This document shows positions 5,937 through 13,338 of a stretch of DNA of 13,338 nt, in pieces. Numbering within the stretch: position 1 is the first letter of the stretch; each line of letters opens with the position of its first letter. This DNA is from an uncultured Spirochaetia bacterium (GTDB lineage: Bacteria > Spirochaetota > UBA4802 > JAGODF01): the NCBI GenBank assembly GCA_937967705.1, contig CALCJG010000474.1, positions 1-13,338 on the forward strand, in the 5' to 3' direction. Under the pieces are notes generated by a model. It did not search any database and was not told the origin of the DNA. It worked only from the letters and a program-made list of their open reading frames with translations. Made by a program: the position numbers and the translations under genes.

Positions 5937-8879
5937 ATGAACCTGAGTAACAACATATTTCTCAACTTCTTTTCAATAGGGTCCCTTATACCCGCCCTGT
6001 TTCATTTCCTCATTGCCCTTTACTTCTTCCAGATACCGGGGAAATCCCGTGCTACTTTTCACATCGCCCTCGGGTACCTCTGTATGACGGTCTTCAATGT
6101 GGCTTATGTTTTTTCATCGAGCGTGTATAACCCTGTCGCTGCATATCATCGATGGATCACTGTGGGTATCATCATGCTGGGTGAAACACATTTCAACATG
6201 TTTCTCTATTATTACGGACGGGAAAGAATACCGCGCTTCTCGGGATTATTTCTGGGAGTCCAGTACTCCATCTCCCTCTTGGTAAGCATCCTGTTTTTCT
6301 GGGGCACCTTAAAGGGAACCAAGGTCTATCATTTTGACGGACATTACTGGGATTTTGCCGCGGATAAAATAAGCACTGTGATCGGTCTTATCATAATGGC
6401 CTATATCCTGCTCTTCATCGTCATCATGATCTTCAAGATGATCTTCCTCAAAGGGCGCGACAGGGGTGTCGTTCTGCTCATGGGGTGCGCCTATCTTGCC
6501 GCAACCATTATTCCCTCGATCACAAACACGATGAGCCGAGAGGGACTGATTCAAAGAGACGTATTCCAGACCACATGGGTCATCTTCAATCTCTTCGGTT
6601 TTTTCCTTCTGGCCATCATCTATATCAACAATACGAATGACAAGTCAACCTTTATGGCCAAGATCATGGGTATCAGCATGGTGACCCTTCTGGTGCTTCT
6701 TCAGGGATTGAGTTATTATTTTCTTTCTGATAAAGAGTCCTCATATGACGAACTGCACCGCCTGCAGCTCAGCCGAATCTCCTCACAGGAGAACTATCGT
6801 CCTTCAGACCTTATTTACACAATCCGCTATTCCCTGAAAACCGGGGCCCTCGCGGGAATCCCCGGCGGGGACGATGCAGGCGATGACAGTCTGAAAAGAG
6901 AGTTCACGGCAAGCTTCCAGGCAGCATATCTCCGCTGGCGCATCGACAAGATCAGCGAATCAACTTTCGAGAAGGGGCTGAGACAGCTGACCCAGTCGCT
7001 GCCACCATACCTGGATGGATACAGGAGATCTCTCATTTACCATCTCGATCATCCCGGCAATAACGGACTGGACCCGGCGGGGCTGAAAAACTACCTCGCC
7101 TCCCTGGAATTGTACACGCTCTATTATTCCCGGAAAATTAAGGGTCTCCCGGACACAGGCTTTCGTGAGAACGTACTGCTCTTTCTGAAGAATGTAAAAC
7201 CGATCTTTCTCCCCTTTCGGGATCATCTCCTGTCGCTTATCGTCGCAAGCCGCAGGGAGGGATCCGCACTGAAGGAGGAGCTGCTTTTCGGCATGCGTCC
7301 TCTCAGGGGCCCCGGGACCAGGTTTTACCGAATGTCAGGAGAGGTCAACAAAGTCTGCTTTATTCACTTTGACCCGGAGAGTCAGGTTTTCTGTGAAGGG
7401 GGTTTCTCGTATCTGAAATACAGGGAATTCATTCATCCCGCTTCACTAAGACTCGTCCTTATCATGGGTATTCTTATTGTCTTCATGCTCCTGGGATTCC
7501 GGATCTTCTTTCTGGGGGCGTTCATACGACCGCTCAGACGTCTGATAAACGGAGTCAGCAGGGTCAACGAGGGGGATCTGAGTGTCGAGGTACCCGTAAC
7601 TGTAGAGGATGAGATCGGTTATCTCTCCCGCTCTTTCAACAACATGGTCAGTTCACTGAAGAACGCCGACGAAGAGCGCACCAGAATCCGTGTCTATCTG
7701 CAAAGCATCATCGACTCCATGCCATCCCAGCTGATCGGCGTGGATGATGCCGGCAGGATCACGCACTGGAATACTGCCGCCGAAAAGAAACTCCAAATCC
7801 CCAGCGACGAGGCCATCGGGAAATACATCAGCGATATATTCCCCCATATGGACTTTCTGGTCAAAAAGATACGCCAGGCCATGTGGGATAAGACACCCCC
7901 TTCCACGGACAGAATACAGACCTATAGAAACGGGGACCTGCAGGTCCTGGAATTAATGGTCTATCCCCTGCAGGGACCTGCCTCGGCCGGAGGGGCCGTC
8001 ATCCGAATCGATGACGTTACAGCCAAGATTCGCTTTGAGGAGATGATGATACAGACGGAAAAGATGATGTCCGTTGGAGGACTGGCCGCAGGGATGGCTC
8101 ATGAAATCAACAACCCCCTGGGGGGAATTCTGCTGGGTGCCCAGAACATCCTTCGCAGATTCTCTCCGGACAATCCCATCAACAATGAGGCTGCAAGGGA
8201 ATGTGGGGTTGATTTGGCCAATCTCCGGAAGTATCTTGAAACCAGGGAGATATTTAAGATGATGGAAGGCATTCTGGAAATGGGCGAGCGGGCGTCGAGG
8301 ATCGTGTCCAACATGCTCAGCTTCAGCCGCAGGAGCGAATCCAGGAAGAGCCCCAGGGATGTAACCGACATCATCAACAGGACCATAGATCTGGCCGCCC
8401 AGGATTACGACCTGACAAAGAGATATGACTTCCGTCATATCGATATCCTAAGAGAATACGAACCGGGTCTCCCGATAGTATGCTGCGTGGAAACGGAGAT
8501 TGAGCAGGTATTTCTCAATCTTCTGAAGAATGCGGCTCATGCCATGATGGAAAACGGGCACCGGGTGGCTCATCCGGTCATTACCATCAGAGCCCGAAGG
8601 GAGGGGGATTCCATCCGAATCGAAGTGGAGGACAACGGGATCGGGATGGATGAAAAGATCCGCAAGAGTGTCTTCGATCCCTTTTTCACAACCAAGAAAG
8701 TAGGTGCGGGAACCGGGCTGGGTCTTTCGGTATCGTACTTCATCATCACCAATAATCATAGAGGAACGCTATCGGTAGAATCCTCGCCGGGCAAGGGGAC
8801 AAAGTTTATCATTATTCTACCCCTCGGTAACGTTCCTGGACCCGAGAAAGACGGCACTCCGTCAGGAGAGAGCCTGTGA
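5937..8879 (+). CDS. membrane sensor histidine kinase (7TM-like, periplasmic domain, HAMP, PAS, HisKA, HATPase)
   Basis: A 980-residue sensor kinase. Seven hydrophobic helices lie in residues 13-230 (about 13-32, 41-60, 72-92, 103-122, 145-170, 177-197, 211-230). An eighth (241-262) leads into a helical extracytoplasmic region of about 240 residues (263-503), and TM9 spans 504-526. This topology puts the later domains in the cytoplasm. HAMP follows (527-577), then a PAS domain (about 585-695, with GVDDAGRITHWNTAAEKKL). HisKA has the phosphorylated H722 in AHEINNPLGG. The ATPase has N861/N865 (NLLKNAAHA), DNGIGM (899-904), FDPFFTTKK (913-921) and GTGLGLS (925-931). The gap between the two HisKA helices is longer than usual (about 738-775). 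The start is the first possible one, since TAA lies in frame at 5925-5927. It has no receiver of its own; the next gene supplies one and overlaps it by four bases. Confidence 0.93.
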   Translation: MNLSNNIFLNFFSIGSLIPALFHFLIALYFFQIPGKSRATFHIALGYLCMTVFNVAYVFSSSVYNPVAAYHRWITVGIIMLGETHFNMFLYYYGRERIPRFSGLFLGVQYSISLLVSILFFWGTLKGTKVYHFDGHYWDFAADKISTVIGLIIMAYILLFIVIMIFKMIFLKGRDRGVVLLMGCAYLAATIIPSITNTMSREGLIQRDVFQTTWVIFNLFGFFLLAIIYINNTNDKSTFMAKIMGISMVTLLVLLQGLSYYFLSDKESSYDELHRLQLSRISSQENYRPSDLIYTIRYSLKTGALAGIPGGDDAGDDSLKREFTASFQAAYLRWRIDKISESTFEKGLRQLTQSLPPYLDGYRRSLIYHLDHPGNNGLDPAGLKNYLASLELYTLYYSRKIKGLPDTGFRENVLLFLKNVKPIFLPFRDHLLSLIVASRREGSALKEELLFGMRPLRGPGTRFYRMSGEVNKVCFIHFDPESQVFCEGGFSYLKYREFIHPASLRLVLIMGILIVFMLLGFRIFFLGAFIRPLRRLINGVSRVNEGDLSVEVPVTVEDEIGYLSRSFNNMVSSLKNADEERTRIRVYLQSIIDSMPSQLIGVDDAGRITHWNTAAEKKLQIPSDEAIGKYISDIFPHMDFLVKKIRQAMWDKTPPSTDRIQTYRNGDLQVLELMVYPLQGPASAGGAVIRIDDVTAKIRFEEMMIQTEKMMSVGGLAAGMAHEINNPLGGILLGAQNILRRFSPDNPINNEAARECGVDLANLRKYLETREIFKMMEGILEMGERASRIVSNMLSFSRRSESRKSPRDVTDIINRTIDLAAQDYDLTKRYDFRHIDILREYEPGLPIVCCVETEIEQVFLNLLKNAAHAMMENGHRVAHPVITIRARREGDSIRIEVEDNGIGMDEKIRKSVFDPFFTTKKVGAGTGLGLSVSYFIITNNHRGTLSVESSPGKGTKFIIILPLGNVPGPEKDGTPSGESL
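8864..8868 (+). promoter_or_regulatory. ribosome-binding site fixing the HD-GYP start
   Basis: AGGAG inside the end of the kinase gene lies seven bases before GTG 8876. This supports GTG as the real start and translational coupling with the kinase. Confidence 0.75.
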
Positions 8880-10030
8880 ACGCTGAAAGGAAAGTGAAGG
8901 TACTGACCATCGAAGACGAGGAGGTGCTCCGCGAAAACATTGCAGCCTACCTGGAAGACAACAATTACGAGGTTTTCCAGGCCGAAAACGGACGTATCGG
9001 CTTGGAGGTTTTCGCAAGGGAAAAACCGGATGTCATTCTCACGGACCTCCGGATGCCCGAGGTTGACGGTCTTGACGTCCTTTCCACCGTTACAGAACAA
9101 TCCCCCGAAACACCGGTCATCATCGTTTCGGGCACCGGGGTCATGAGGGATGCCATCGAGGCCCTTCACCGGGGCGCATGGGATTACATCATAAAGCCCA
9201 TTCAGGAAATCGATATTATAGACCATGCAATTAAAAGGGTCCTTGAGCGTTCTGACCTCATCAAGGAAAACAGGAAATACCGGGAACATCTGGAAGACGA
9301 GATCGTCAGGAGGACAAAGGAACTCCAGCTACGTACGGATGAGCTGGAATTGACCAACGTGCTTTTAAAGAACGAGATCAAGGAGCGTCAGTATGTAGAG
9401 AAGGAGCTGAAAAAGAGCCTGGAAAACCTTAACAGAACCATGAAGGGCACCATTCATACCATCTCCCTGATCTGCGAAATCCGCGACCCCTATACCGGAG
9501 GGCATCAGCAGAGGGTGGCCCGGCTGGCCAAAACCATCGCCCAGGAGATGGGCCTATCCGATATACAGGTGGAGGGCATACACATAGCGGGACTCCTGCA
9601 TGATATCGGCAAGATTTCCGTGCCCATCGAGATACTCTCGAAGCCCGGGCATATACGGGAGGCGGAGGCCAATATGATTCGGACTCACAGCGAGATGGGC
9701 TGGGAGATTCTCAAGGATATCCCCTTCAGTTACCCCATAGCCCAGATTGTACTGCAGCACCATGAGAAGATCGACGGCTCGGGATATCCCTCGGGACTCA
9801 CGGGGGAATACATACTGCTGGAGGCCAAGATCATCGCTGTGGCAGATGTGGTTGAGGCCATGGCCTCCCACCGGCCTTACAGGGCCTCGCTGGGTGTGGA
9901 CAAGGCCCTGGAGGAGATACAGAGGGGGCGGGGCATCCTTTACGACGAGCGAATCGTGGACGCCTGTCTCAAGCTCTTCAGGGAAAAGGACTTTTCCTTC
10001 GAAGAGAACAAGGCGGTAAACGTCAGCTGA
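8876..10030 (+). CDS. response regulator with HD-GYP cyclic-di-GMP phosphodiesterase domain
   Basis: A 384-residue regulator. The receiver domain (about 7-125) has the acidic pair E13/D14, phosphoacceptor D57 in LTDLRMPEVDG, S85 and K107 (IKP). A charged helical linker (about 125-190) looks like a coiled coil. The HD-GYP domain (about 190-370) has the HD pair at H242-D243 in LLHDIGK, the HHE motif at H295-E297 and the signature DGSGYPSGL at 300-308. All the metal and signature residues I can check are kept, so active hydrolysis of cyclic di-GMP to pGpG or GMP is expected (family knowledge). The GTG start overlaps the kinase stop as GTGA and has a good ribosome-binding site, so the kinase is almost certainly its phosphodonor. 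There is no DNA-binding domain. The 3' end overlaps the convergent dehydratase gene by eight bases. Confidence 0.95.
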   Translation: MNAERKVKVLTIEDEEVLRENIAAYLEDNNYEVFQAENGRIGLEVFAREKPDVILTDLRMPEVDGLDVLSTVTEQSPETPVIIVSGTGVMRDAIEALHRGAWDYIIKPIQEIDIIDHAIKRVLERSDLIKENRKYREHLEDEIVRRTKELQLRTDELELTNVLLKNEIKERQYVEKELKKSLENLNRTMKGTIHTISLICEIRDPYTGGHQQRVARLAKTIAQEMGLSDIQVEGIHIAGLLHDIGKISVPIEILSKPGHIREAEANMIRTHSEMGWEILKDIPFSYPIAQIVLQHHEKIDGSGYPSGLTGEYILLEAKIIAVADVVEAMASHRPYRASLGVDKALEEIQRGRGILYDERIVDACLKLFREKDFSFEENKAVNVS

Positions 10031-11930
10031 TATACTTTTCCGGCGGGGGGGAGGAATCTTCGGTATCCTGAGACTGGTAGTCGGGAACCAGCCGTTTCAG
10101 AAGCTCGCGGGGGGAAAAGACGCACCCCCCCTTGACCAGATCTGCAGCCTGATCGAGGAAAGTTTCCACGATCTCCCTGCCGTAACCGGAGTTTTCTTCG
10201 GAGAGTATGCGTATCTTTTCGTTGCCCGTTTTAAGCAGTTTATCCTCGGAATAGGAGAGCTCCTCATGAAGTTTCTCCCCGGGACGCAGCCCCGTATATT
10301 TTATTGAAATGTCCCCGTCCGGCCGCAGACCGTAGAGCCGAATCAGCCGCCGGGCAATCTCCGCAATCCGGTAGGACCGGCCCATCTCCAGCAGGAAGAC
10401 TTCACCACCCCGGGAATAGGCCGCCGCGTTGAGAACCAGCAGAGAGGCCTCCGGGATGGACATGAAATATCTCTCCACATCGGGGTGGGTCACTGTTACA
10501 GGCCCCCCCTTCTCAATCTGCTCACGGAAGAGGGGTATCACCGAACCCCTGCTGCCCAGGACGTTCCCGAAACGGACGACGGCCGTTTTAAGCCCCTTCT
10601 CCCGGTAATAGTAGAGGGATACCAGCTCGGCAGCCCGCTTGGAGGCCCCCATCACACTGGAAGGATAGACGGCCTTGTCCGTAGAGATCAGGACGAATCT
10701 GCGGACATCATGGGCCCGGGACACATCGAGGACATTGCGCGTCCCCAGGACATTGTTCTCAAGGGCCTCTATCTCATTGAATTCCATGAGGGGCACGTGC
10801 TTGTGGGCCGCCGCATGGAGCACTATGTCCGGTTTATGCTCCCGGAAAAGGGCCTCTAGGCGCTCCCGGTTCCTCACATCGCCTATCCGGTAGATCAGCT
10901 CCGGATCATAATCCAGGTAGACCTTATATTCGTTGAGATTCCTGATGAGCTGATAGATGGAATCCTCTCCTCTCCCCAGGGCGATGAGTTTTCGGATACG
11001 GAATTTCAGGAGCTGGCGGCACAATTCCGATCCGATACTGCCGCCGGCCCCGGTAATCAGCACGGTACTCCCGGCGAATATGCCTTCGATGCTGCTGATA
11101 TCGATGGATATCTCCTCCCTGTCCAGGATATCCCCTATGCCGATTTCTCGAATATCCGGCGTCAGGGGGCTGTTGAACAGGCGGGTAAAAGGGGGAAGAA
11201 GCTTGACGGACAGGCCGGGATGAAGCTGGCCCAGCCGGGAGGTGATCCTTTTCAGGGACTCCTCCCCCGCAGAGGGCATGGCTATAAGCACCTGATTGAT
11301 GTCCCGGCTCCGAATGACATCCGGCAGCGAATCCGTCGTTCCGAAAATCATCTTGCCGTTCAGCATAATCCCGGTTTTTGCAGGGTCATCATCGACAAAT
11401 CCCACGATCTCACCGCCGCGCCCCATGCGGAGATATTCCGAAAGGATGAGGCGTCCCGCCTCCCCTGCCCCCGCAATGACGATGCGATTCCCTTTCGGTC
11501 CTCCCTCTATAACCGGCAGATCATCCCCGTAACGGGACAGGTAGTCCCGTATCAAAATCCGGTAGCCGGCGGTTAACACCGTCGAGAGCAGGAAGAAAAT
11601 AGCAAGAACCGGCGGGGAGACCATCAAACCGACAAACCATGCCAGACTGAATGCCAGGAGAAAAGCAGTCGAACTGGCGGCCATCAGCCGGTAAAAATCC
11701 TTGATATTGGAATAGATCCACATGACCCGGTATATCTGGAAGAGATAGAAGACGGCGGTATAAATACAACCCGTCACGAGAAAGGGCAACGGTCCGGCCG
11801 CGCGGTTGCCATCCCCCCCAACCGGGAACAGAGCCAGCCCCAGGGAAACGGCCAGGGCCAATGGGAGGAGACAAAAATCAGCCAGAGGGTAAAGCAGGTT
11901 TTTTCCCTTGACGGGATAGAATAAGGGCAT
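10023..11930 (-). CDS. membrane-bound CapD/WbpM-type nucleotide-sugar dehydratase or epimerase
   Basis: A 635-residue polysaccharide-biosynthesis protein of the CapD/WbpM group. These enzymes typically perform NAD(P)-dependent 4,6-dehydration of UDP-GlcNAc-type sugars at the inner membrane, early in making capsule, O-antigen or glycan sugars. Four membrane helices come first (about 13-35, 47-67, 82-104, 106-125). Next is a Rossmann-like domain with GAGEAG (153-158), then the short-chain dehydrogenase domain with TGAGGSIGSE (293-302). The substrate-site sequence is ISTDKAVYPSSVMGASKRAAE (415-435). The usual catalytic Tyr is replaced by Met (M427), followed by K431, as is normal for this large subgroup. 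GLRPGEKLHEEL (547-558) is also typical. ATG 11930 has no clear ribosome-binding site, but the first helix begins soon after it. No glycosyltransferase neighbours are visible. The exact sugar cannot be deduced. Confidence 0.9.
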   Translation of the reverse strand: MPLFYPVKGKNLLYPLADFCLLPLALAVSLGLALFPVGGDGNRAAGPLPFLVTGCIYTAVFYLFQIYRVMWIYSNIKDFYRLMAASSTAFLLAFSLAWFVGLMVSPPVLAIFFLLSTVLTAGYRILIRDYLSRYGDDLPVIEGGPKGNRIVIAGAGEAGRLILSEYLRMGRGGEIVGFVDDDPAKTGIMLNGKMIFGTTDSLPDVIRSRDINQVLIAMPSAGEESLKRITSRLGQLHPGLSVKLLPPFTRLFNSPLTPDIREIGIGDILDREEISIDISSIEGIFAGSTVLITGAGGSIGSELCRQLLKFRIRKLIALGRGEDSIYQLIRNLNEYKVYLDYDPELIYRIGDVRNRERLEALFREHKPDIVLHAAAHKHVPLMEFNEIEALENNVLGTRNVLDVSRAHDVRRFVLISTDKAVYPSSVMGASKRAAELVSLYYYREKGLKTAVVRFGNVLGSRGSVIPLFREQIEKGGPVTVTHPDVERYFMSIPEASLLVLNAAAYSRGGEVFLLEMGRSYRIAEIARRLIRLYGLRPDGDISIKYTGLRPGEKLHEELSYSEDKLLKTGNEKIRILSEENSGYGREIVETFLDQAADLVKGGCVFSPRELLKRLVPDYQSQDTEDSSPPPEKYIS

Positions 11931-12204
11931 GGTCTGTAATCCAAATGGTTTTTGACGTCCCAGTGAAGCCGTTCACGGTTCTCGCCGGAAAGACCCGTAA
12001 CCCATCAGCTCAGAAAAATTCAAAAAATGCAAACACATTTCCCTGACAGATACTGGCAGAATGCCCCAGAACGCACCCGGAGATGAAAAGGCATGCCAAT
12101 ACCGACAGTTTTGCAAAAGGGGTGTTGACAAAACGCATTTTTCCTGGAAATCTGGGGACAAATTACTTCAATATAAATTGAGGCTGACCGTATATATTAA
12201 TACC
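11931..12204. other. divergent gap between dehydratase and unknown gene
   Basis: The gap contains a perfect -35 box TTGACA at 12125-12130, but only weak -10 matches at the right distance. A TATAAA at 12172-12177 has no good partner. A short palindrome TTTTGCAAAA lies at 12109-12118. No RNA gene, riboswitch or terminator could be identified. Confidence 0.4.
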
Positions 12205-13182
12205 ATGGACCCCATAGAAAAAAGAACGCCCAAGGGCATCAGTATTAAGATCATTCAGGGCAAGGAAAAATTCATCGCCTTCGAGAAGTCCGGTGCCTCA
12301 ATTTATGCTGATTCCGTCAAAACCAAGCTGCTTCATAACATTCCCATTATTGTCTTTATCGGGGATGATTTCGTTGTGAAGAACCCCCAGAACGAGAGCT
12401 ATTTCTTCTGCAAATACATGAAGGGAAAGATCATCCTGCCCTACCATTTCCGCGGCAATCATCAGCCCAACTACCTTTTCATCAAAATGGAAAGCCAGCT
12501 GGATCTGATGCCTGTCAAACTTTCCGCCGTGAGGGATGTTCCTCATTTCATCAAGGAAATCGAATCGGGCATCAAGCCGGATTACATCATCGTCAACCGG
12601 AGTATCACCAAGGACGATATCCTGATCATCAAGAACCGGTATTCCGCCGCCAATATCATACTGGCGGACGGCACACAGGACATCACACTGGCAGGAGATC
12701 GCACCCGTCCCGGTGAGGGGGACGACAGCGAACGAAGAGCGACGGACCTGGCCAAAGAGGTAAACCTCAACATGCTCTCGGACAATCCGGTCTTCCTGGC
12801 ACGCATCCATCTCCGCGACATGGAACTCTCCAAGGTCAACCAGCTTCTCCTGGATTTTGACATCTCCGCCGTGGACGCCGAATACATACTCCGTTTCATC
12901 GACACCATGATCAGCCGATCCCGCAGCATGGACGACCTGAAGAGGGAGCTCCCCATGCTGGAAAAGCTGCGGGACTCTTTCCTCTTTTACATCAACCTGA
13001 TGACGAAGGAAAAGGACACCATCCGGGAACTGATCGACAAGGTCGATGAGCAGAGCCGGGTTGCTTCCTACCTGACGCTCATCGCGAAGGTCAAGCTCTT
13101 CTTTCCCGACAAGGAAGATCGACTCCTGATGACGGAATATGAAAATATTCTGATGGAAAAGAAAGAACAGCTTACCCAGTGA
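12205..13182 (+). CDS. conserved-looking soluble protein of unknown function
   Basis: A 325-residue protein that I do not recognise. It has no signal peptide or membrane helix. The N-terminal half (about 1-165) looks mixed alpha/beta, with strands such as SIKIIQG, IPIIVFIGDDFVV, GKIILPYHF and PDYIIVN. A polar linker rich in Asp, Arg and Gly (about 163-180) leads to a mostly helical, charged C-terminal half (about 180-325, for example MLEKLRDSFLFYINLMTKEKDTIRE in two adjoining helices around 251-275). The frame is open back to ATG 12061, but the extra 48 residues are unlike the rest, so I take ATG 12205; its ribosome-binding site is weak. The next gene overlaps its stop as GTGA, so the two are probably made together. 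It is divergent from the dehydratase gene, with a 274-base gap. Confidence 0.7.
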   Translation: MDPIEKRTPKGISIKIIQGKEKFIAFEKSGASIYADSVKTKLLHNIPIIVFIGDDFVVKNPQNESYFFCKYMKGKIILPYHFRGNHQPNYLFIKMESQLDLMPVKLSAVRDVPHFIKEIESGIKPDYIIVNRSITKDDILIIKNRYSAANIILADGTQDITLAGDRTRPGEGDDSERRATDLAKEVNLNMLSDNPVFLARIHLRDMELSKVNQLLLDFDISAVDAEYILRFIDTMISRSRSMDDLKRELPMLEKLRDSFLFYINLMTKEKDTIRELIDKVDEQSRVASYLTLIAKVKLFFPDKEDRLLMTEYENILMEKKEQLTQ

Positions 13183-13338
13183 GAAACCCGAGAACATGGA
13201 TCCCGGCCGTCCTGCTTATCGCTCTAACGGCCTTTGTCCTCCCTCTTCAGTCCGGGGAAAAGGGCAAATGGTGGCGCGTCTATTTTACCGAGCCGTGGAA
13301 AAGCCGCAAAGAGGTGCAGGGGATCAGCGGTCCGGAAA
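13179..13338 (+). CDS. N-terminal part of a secreted protein (cut by window edge)
   Basis: GTG 13179 opens a frame that runs to the window end (53 codons) and overlaps the previous stop as GTGA. The translation starts MRNPRTW, followed by a hydrophobic core (IPAVLLIALTAFVLPLQ, about residues 8-24), a good Sec signal peptide. Mature sequence follows, beginning about SGEKGKWWRVYFTEPWKSRK. The strand WRVYFTEP faintly recalls the start of phospholipase-D-like domains, but the HKD motifs that would prove it lie outside the window. An ATG at 13196 in another frame gives a non-hydrophobic, proline-rich product and is less likely. The ribosome-binding site is weak (GAAAGAA, 13160s), so translation probably depends on coupling to the upstream gene. 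Confidence 0.6.
   Translation, partial: MRNPRTWIPAVLLIALTAFVLPLQSGEKGKWWRVYFTEPWKSRKEVQGISGPE

Noticed and set aside
8459..8462. Suspicion that the kinase is hybrid or broken
   Set aside because: All N, G1, F and G2 boxes are present in one uninterrupted frame, and the receiver lies in the next gene.
12061..12204. ATG 12061 as start of the unknown protein
   Set aside because: The added 48 residues are unlike the rest and would span the promoter-like sequences of the divergent gap.
13196..13338. ATG 13196 as start of the last gene
   Set aside because: Its product is a proline- and arginine-rich chain without features, whereas the GTG 13179 frame encodes a clean signal peptide.
1..13338. Mobile elements, CRISPR arrays, tRNA or phage genes
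   Set aside because: No transposase or integrase motifs, no regularly spaced repeats, no cloverleaf-like sequence and no target-site duplications were seen.

Overview
The window looks like a chromosomal segment of a free-living Gram-negative bacterium of moderate GC content. Several features suggest a spirochaete-like or deltaproteobacterium-like host: a DUF4416 protein, a multi-sensor hybrid-free histidine kinase paired with a receiver/HD-GYP protein, a HAMP-only membrane protein, and several uncharacterised exported or membrane proteins. No 16S rRNA or other phylogenetic marker is present, so this assignment is an inference. I saw no tRNA, rRNA, CRISPR array, insertion sequence, phage gene or attachment site.

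Layout from left to right: (1) a possible gene tail at the left edge (1-78), then a short + strand pair, DUF4416 and an M20 zinc peptidase (196-1847). (2) A small four-helix membrane protein on the - strand (1841-2281), meeting the peptidase gene tail to tail with a 7-base overlap. (3) A divergent promoter region, then a solitary AMP-forming acyl-CoA synthetase homologue (2568-4022) whose ATP-binding loop is badly degenerate and which lacks the C-terminal catalytic-lysine motif. (4) An exported protein with one calcium-loop-like motif (4184-4885), closed by a bidirectional terminator. (5) A - strand two-helix HAMP protein (4970-5590), divergent from (6) a two-gene signalling operon: a 980-residue membrane histidine kinase (5937-8879) and a receiver/HD-GYP cyclic-di-GMP phosphodiesterase (8876-10030), which overlap at GTGA. 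(7) Tail to tail with that pair, a - strand membrane-bound CapD/WbpM-type nucleotide-sugar dehydratase for surface polysaccharide (10023-11930). (8) A divergent + strand operon: a 325-residue soluble protein of unknown function (12205-13182) and, overlapping it at GTGA, the start of a secreted protein cut by the right edge.

Functionally the most coherent unit is the kinase and HD-GYP pair, which should convert a membrane or periplasmic signal into cyclic-di-GMP breakdown. Its neighbours (HAMP-only protein, polysaccharide dehydratase) fit an envelope or lifestyle-switch setting, but nothing in the sequence proves a regulatory link. The oddest gene is the acyl-CoA synthetase homologue, which appears to have lost both nucleotide-handling motifs while staying open over 484 codons. 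I did not find a clearly new multi-gene system; the most poorly explained parts are the 12205-13338 operon, the HAMP-only protein and the degenerate ligase.
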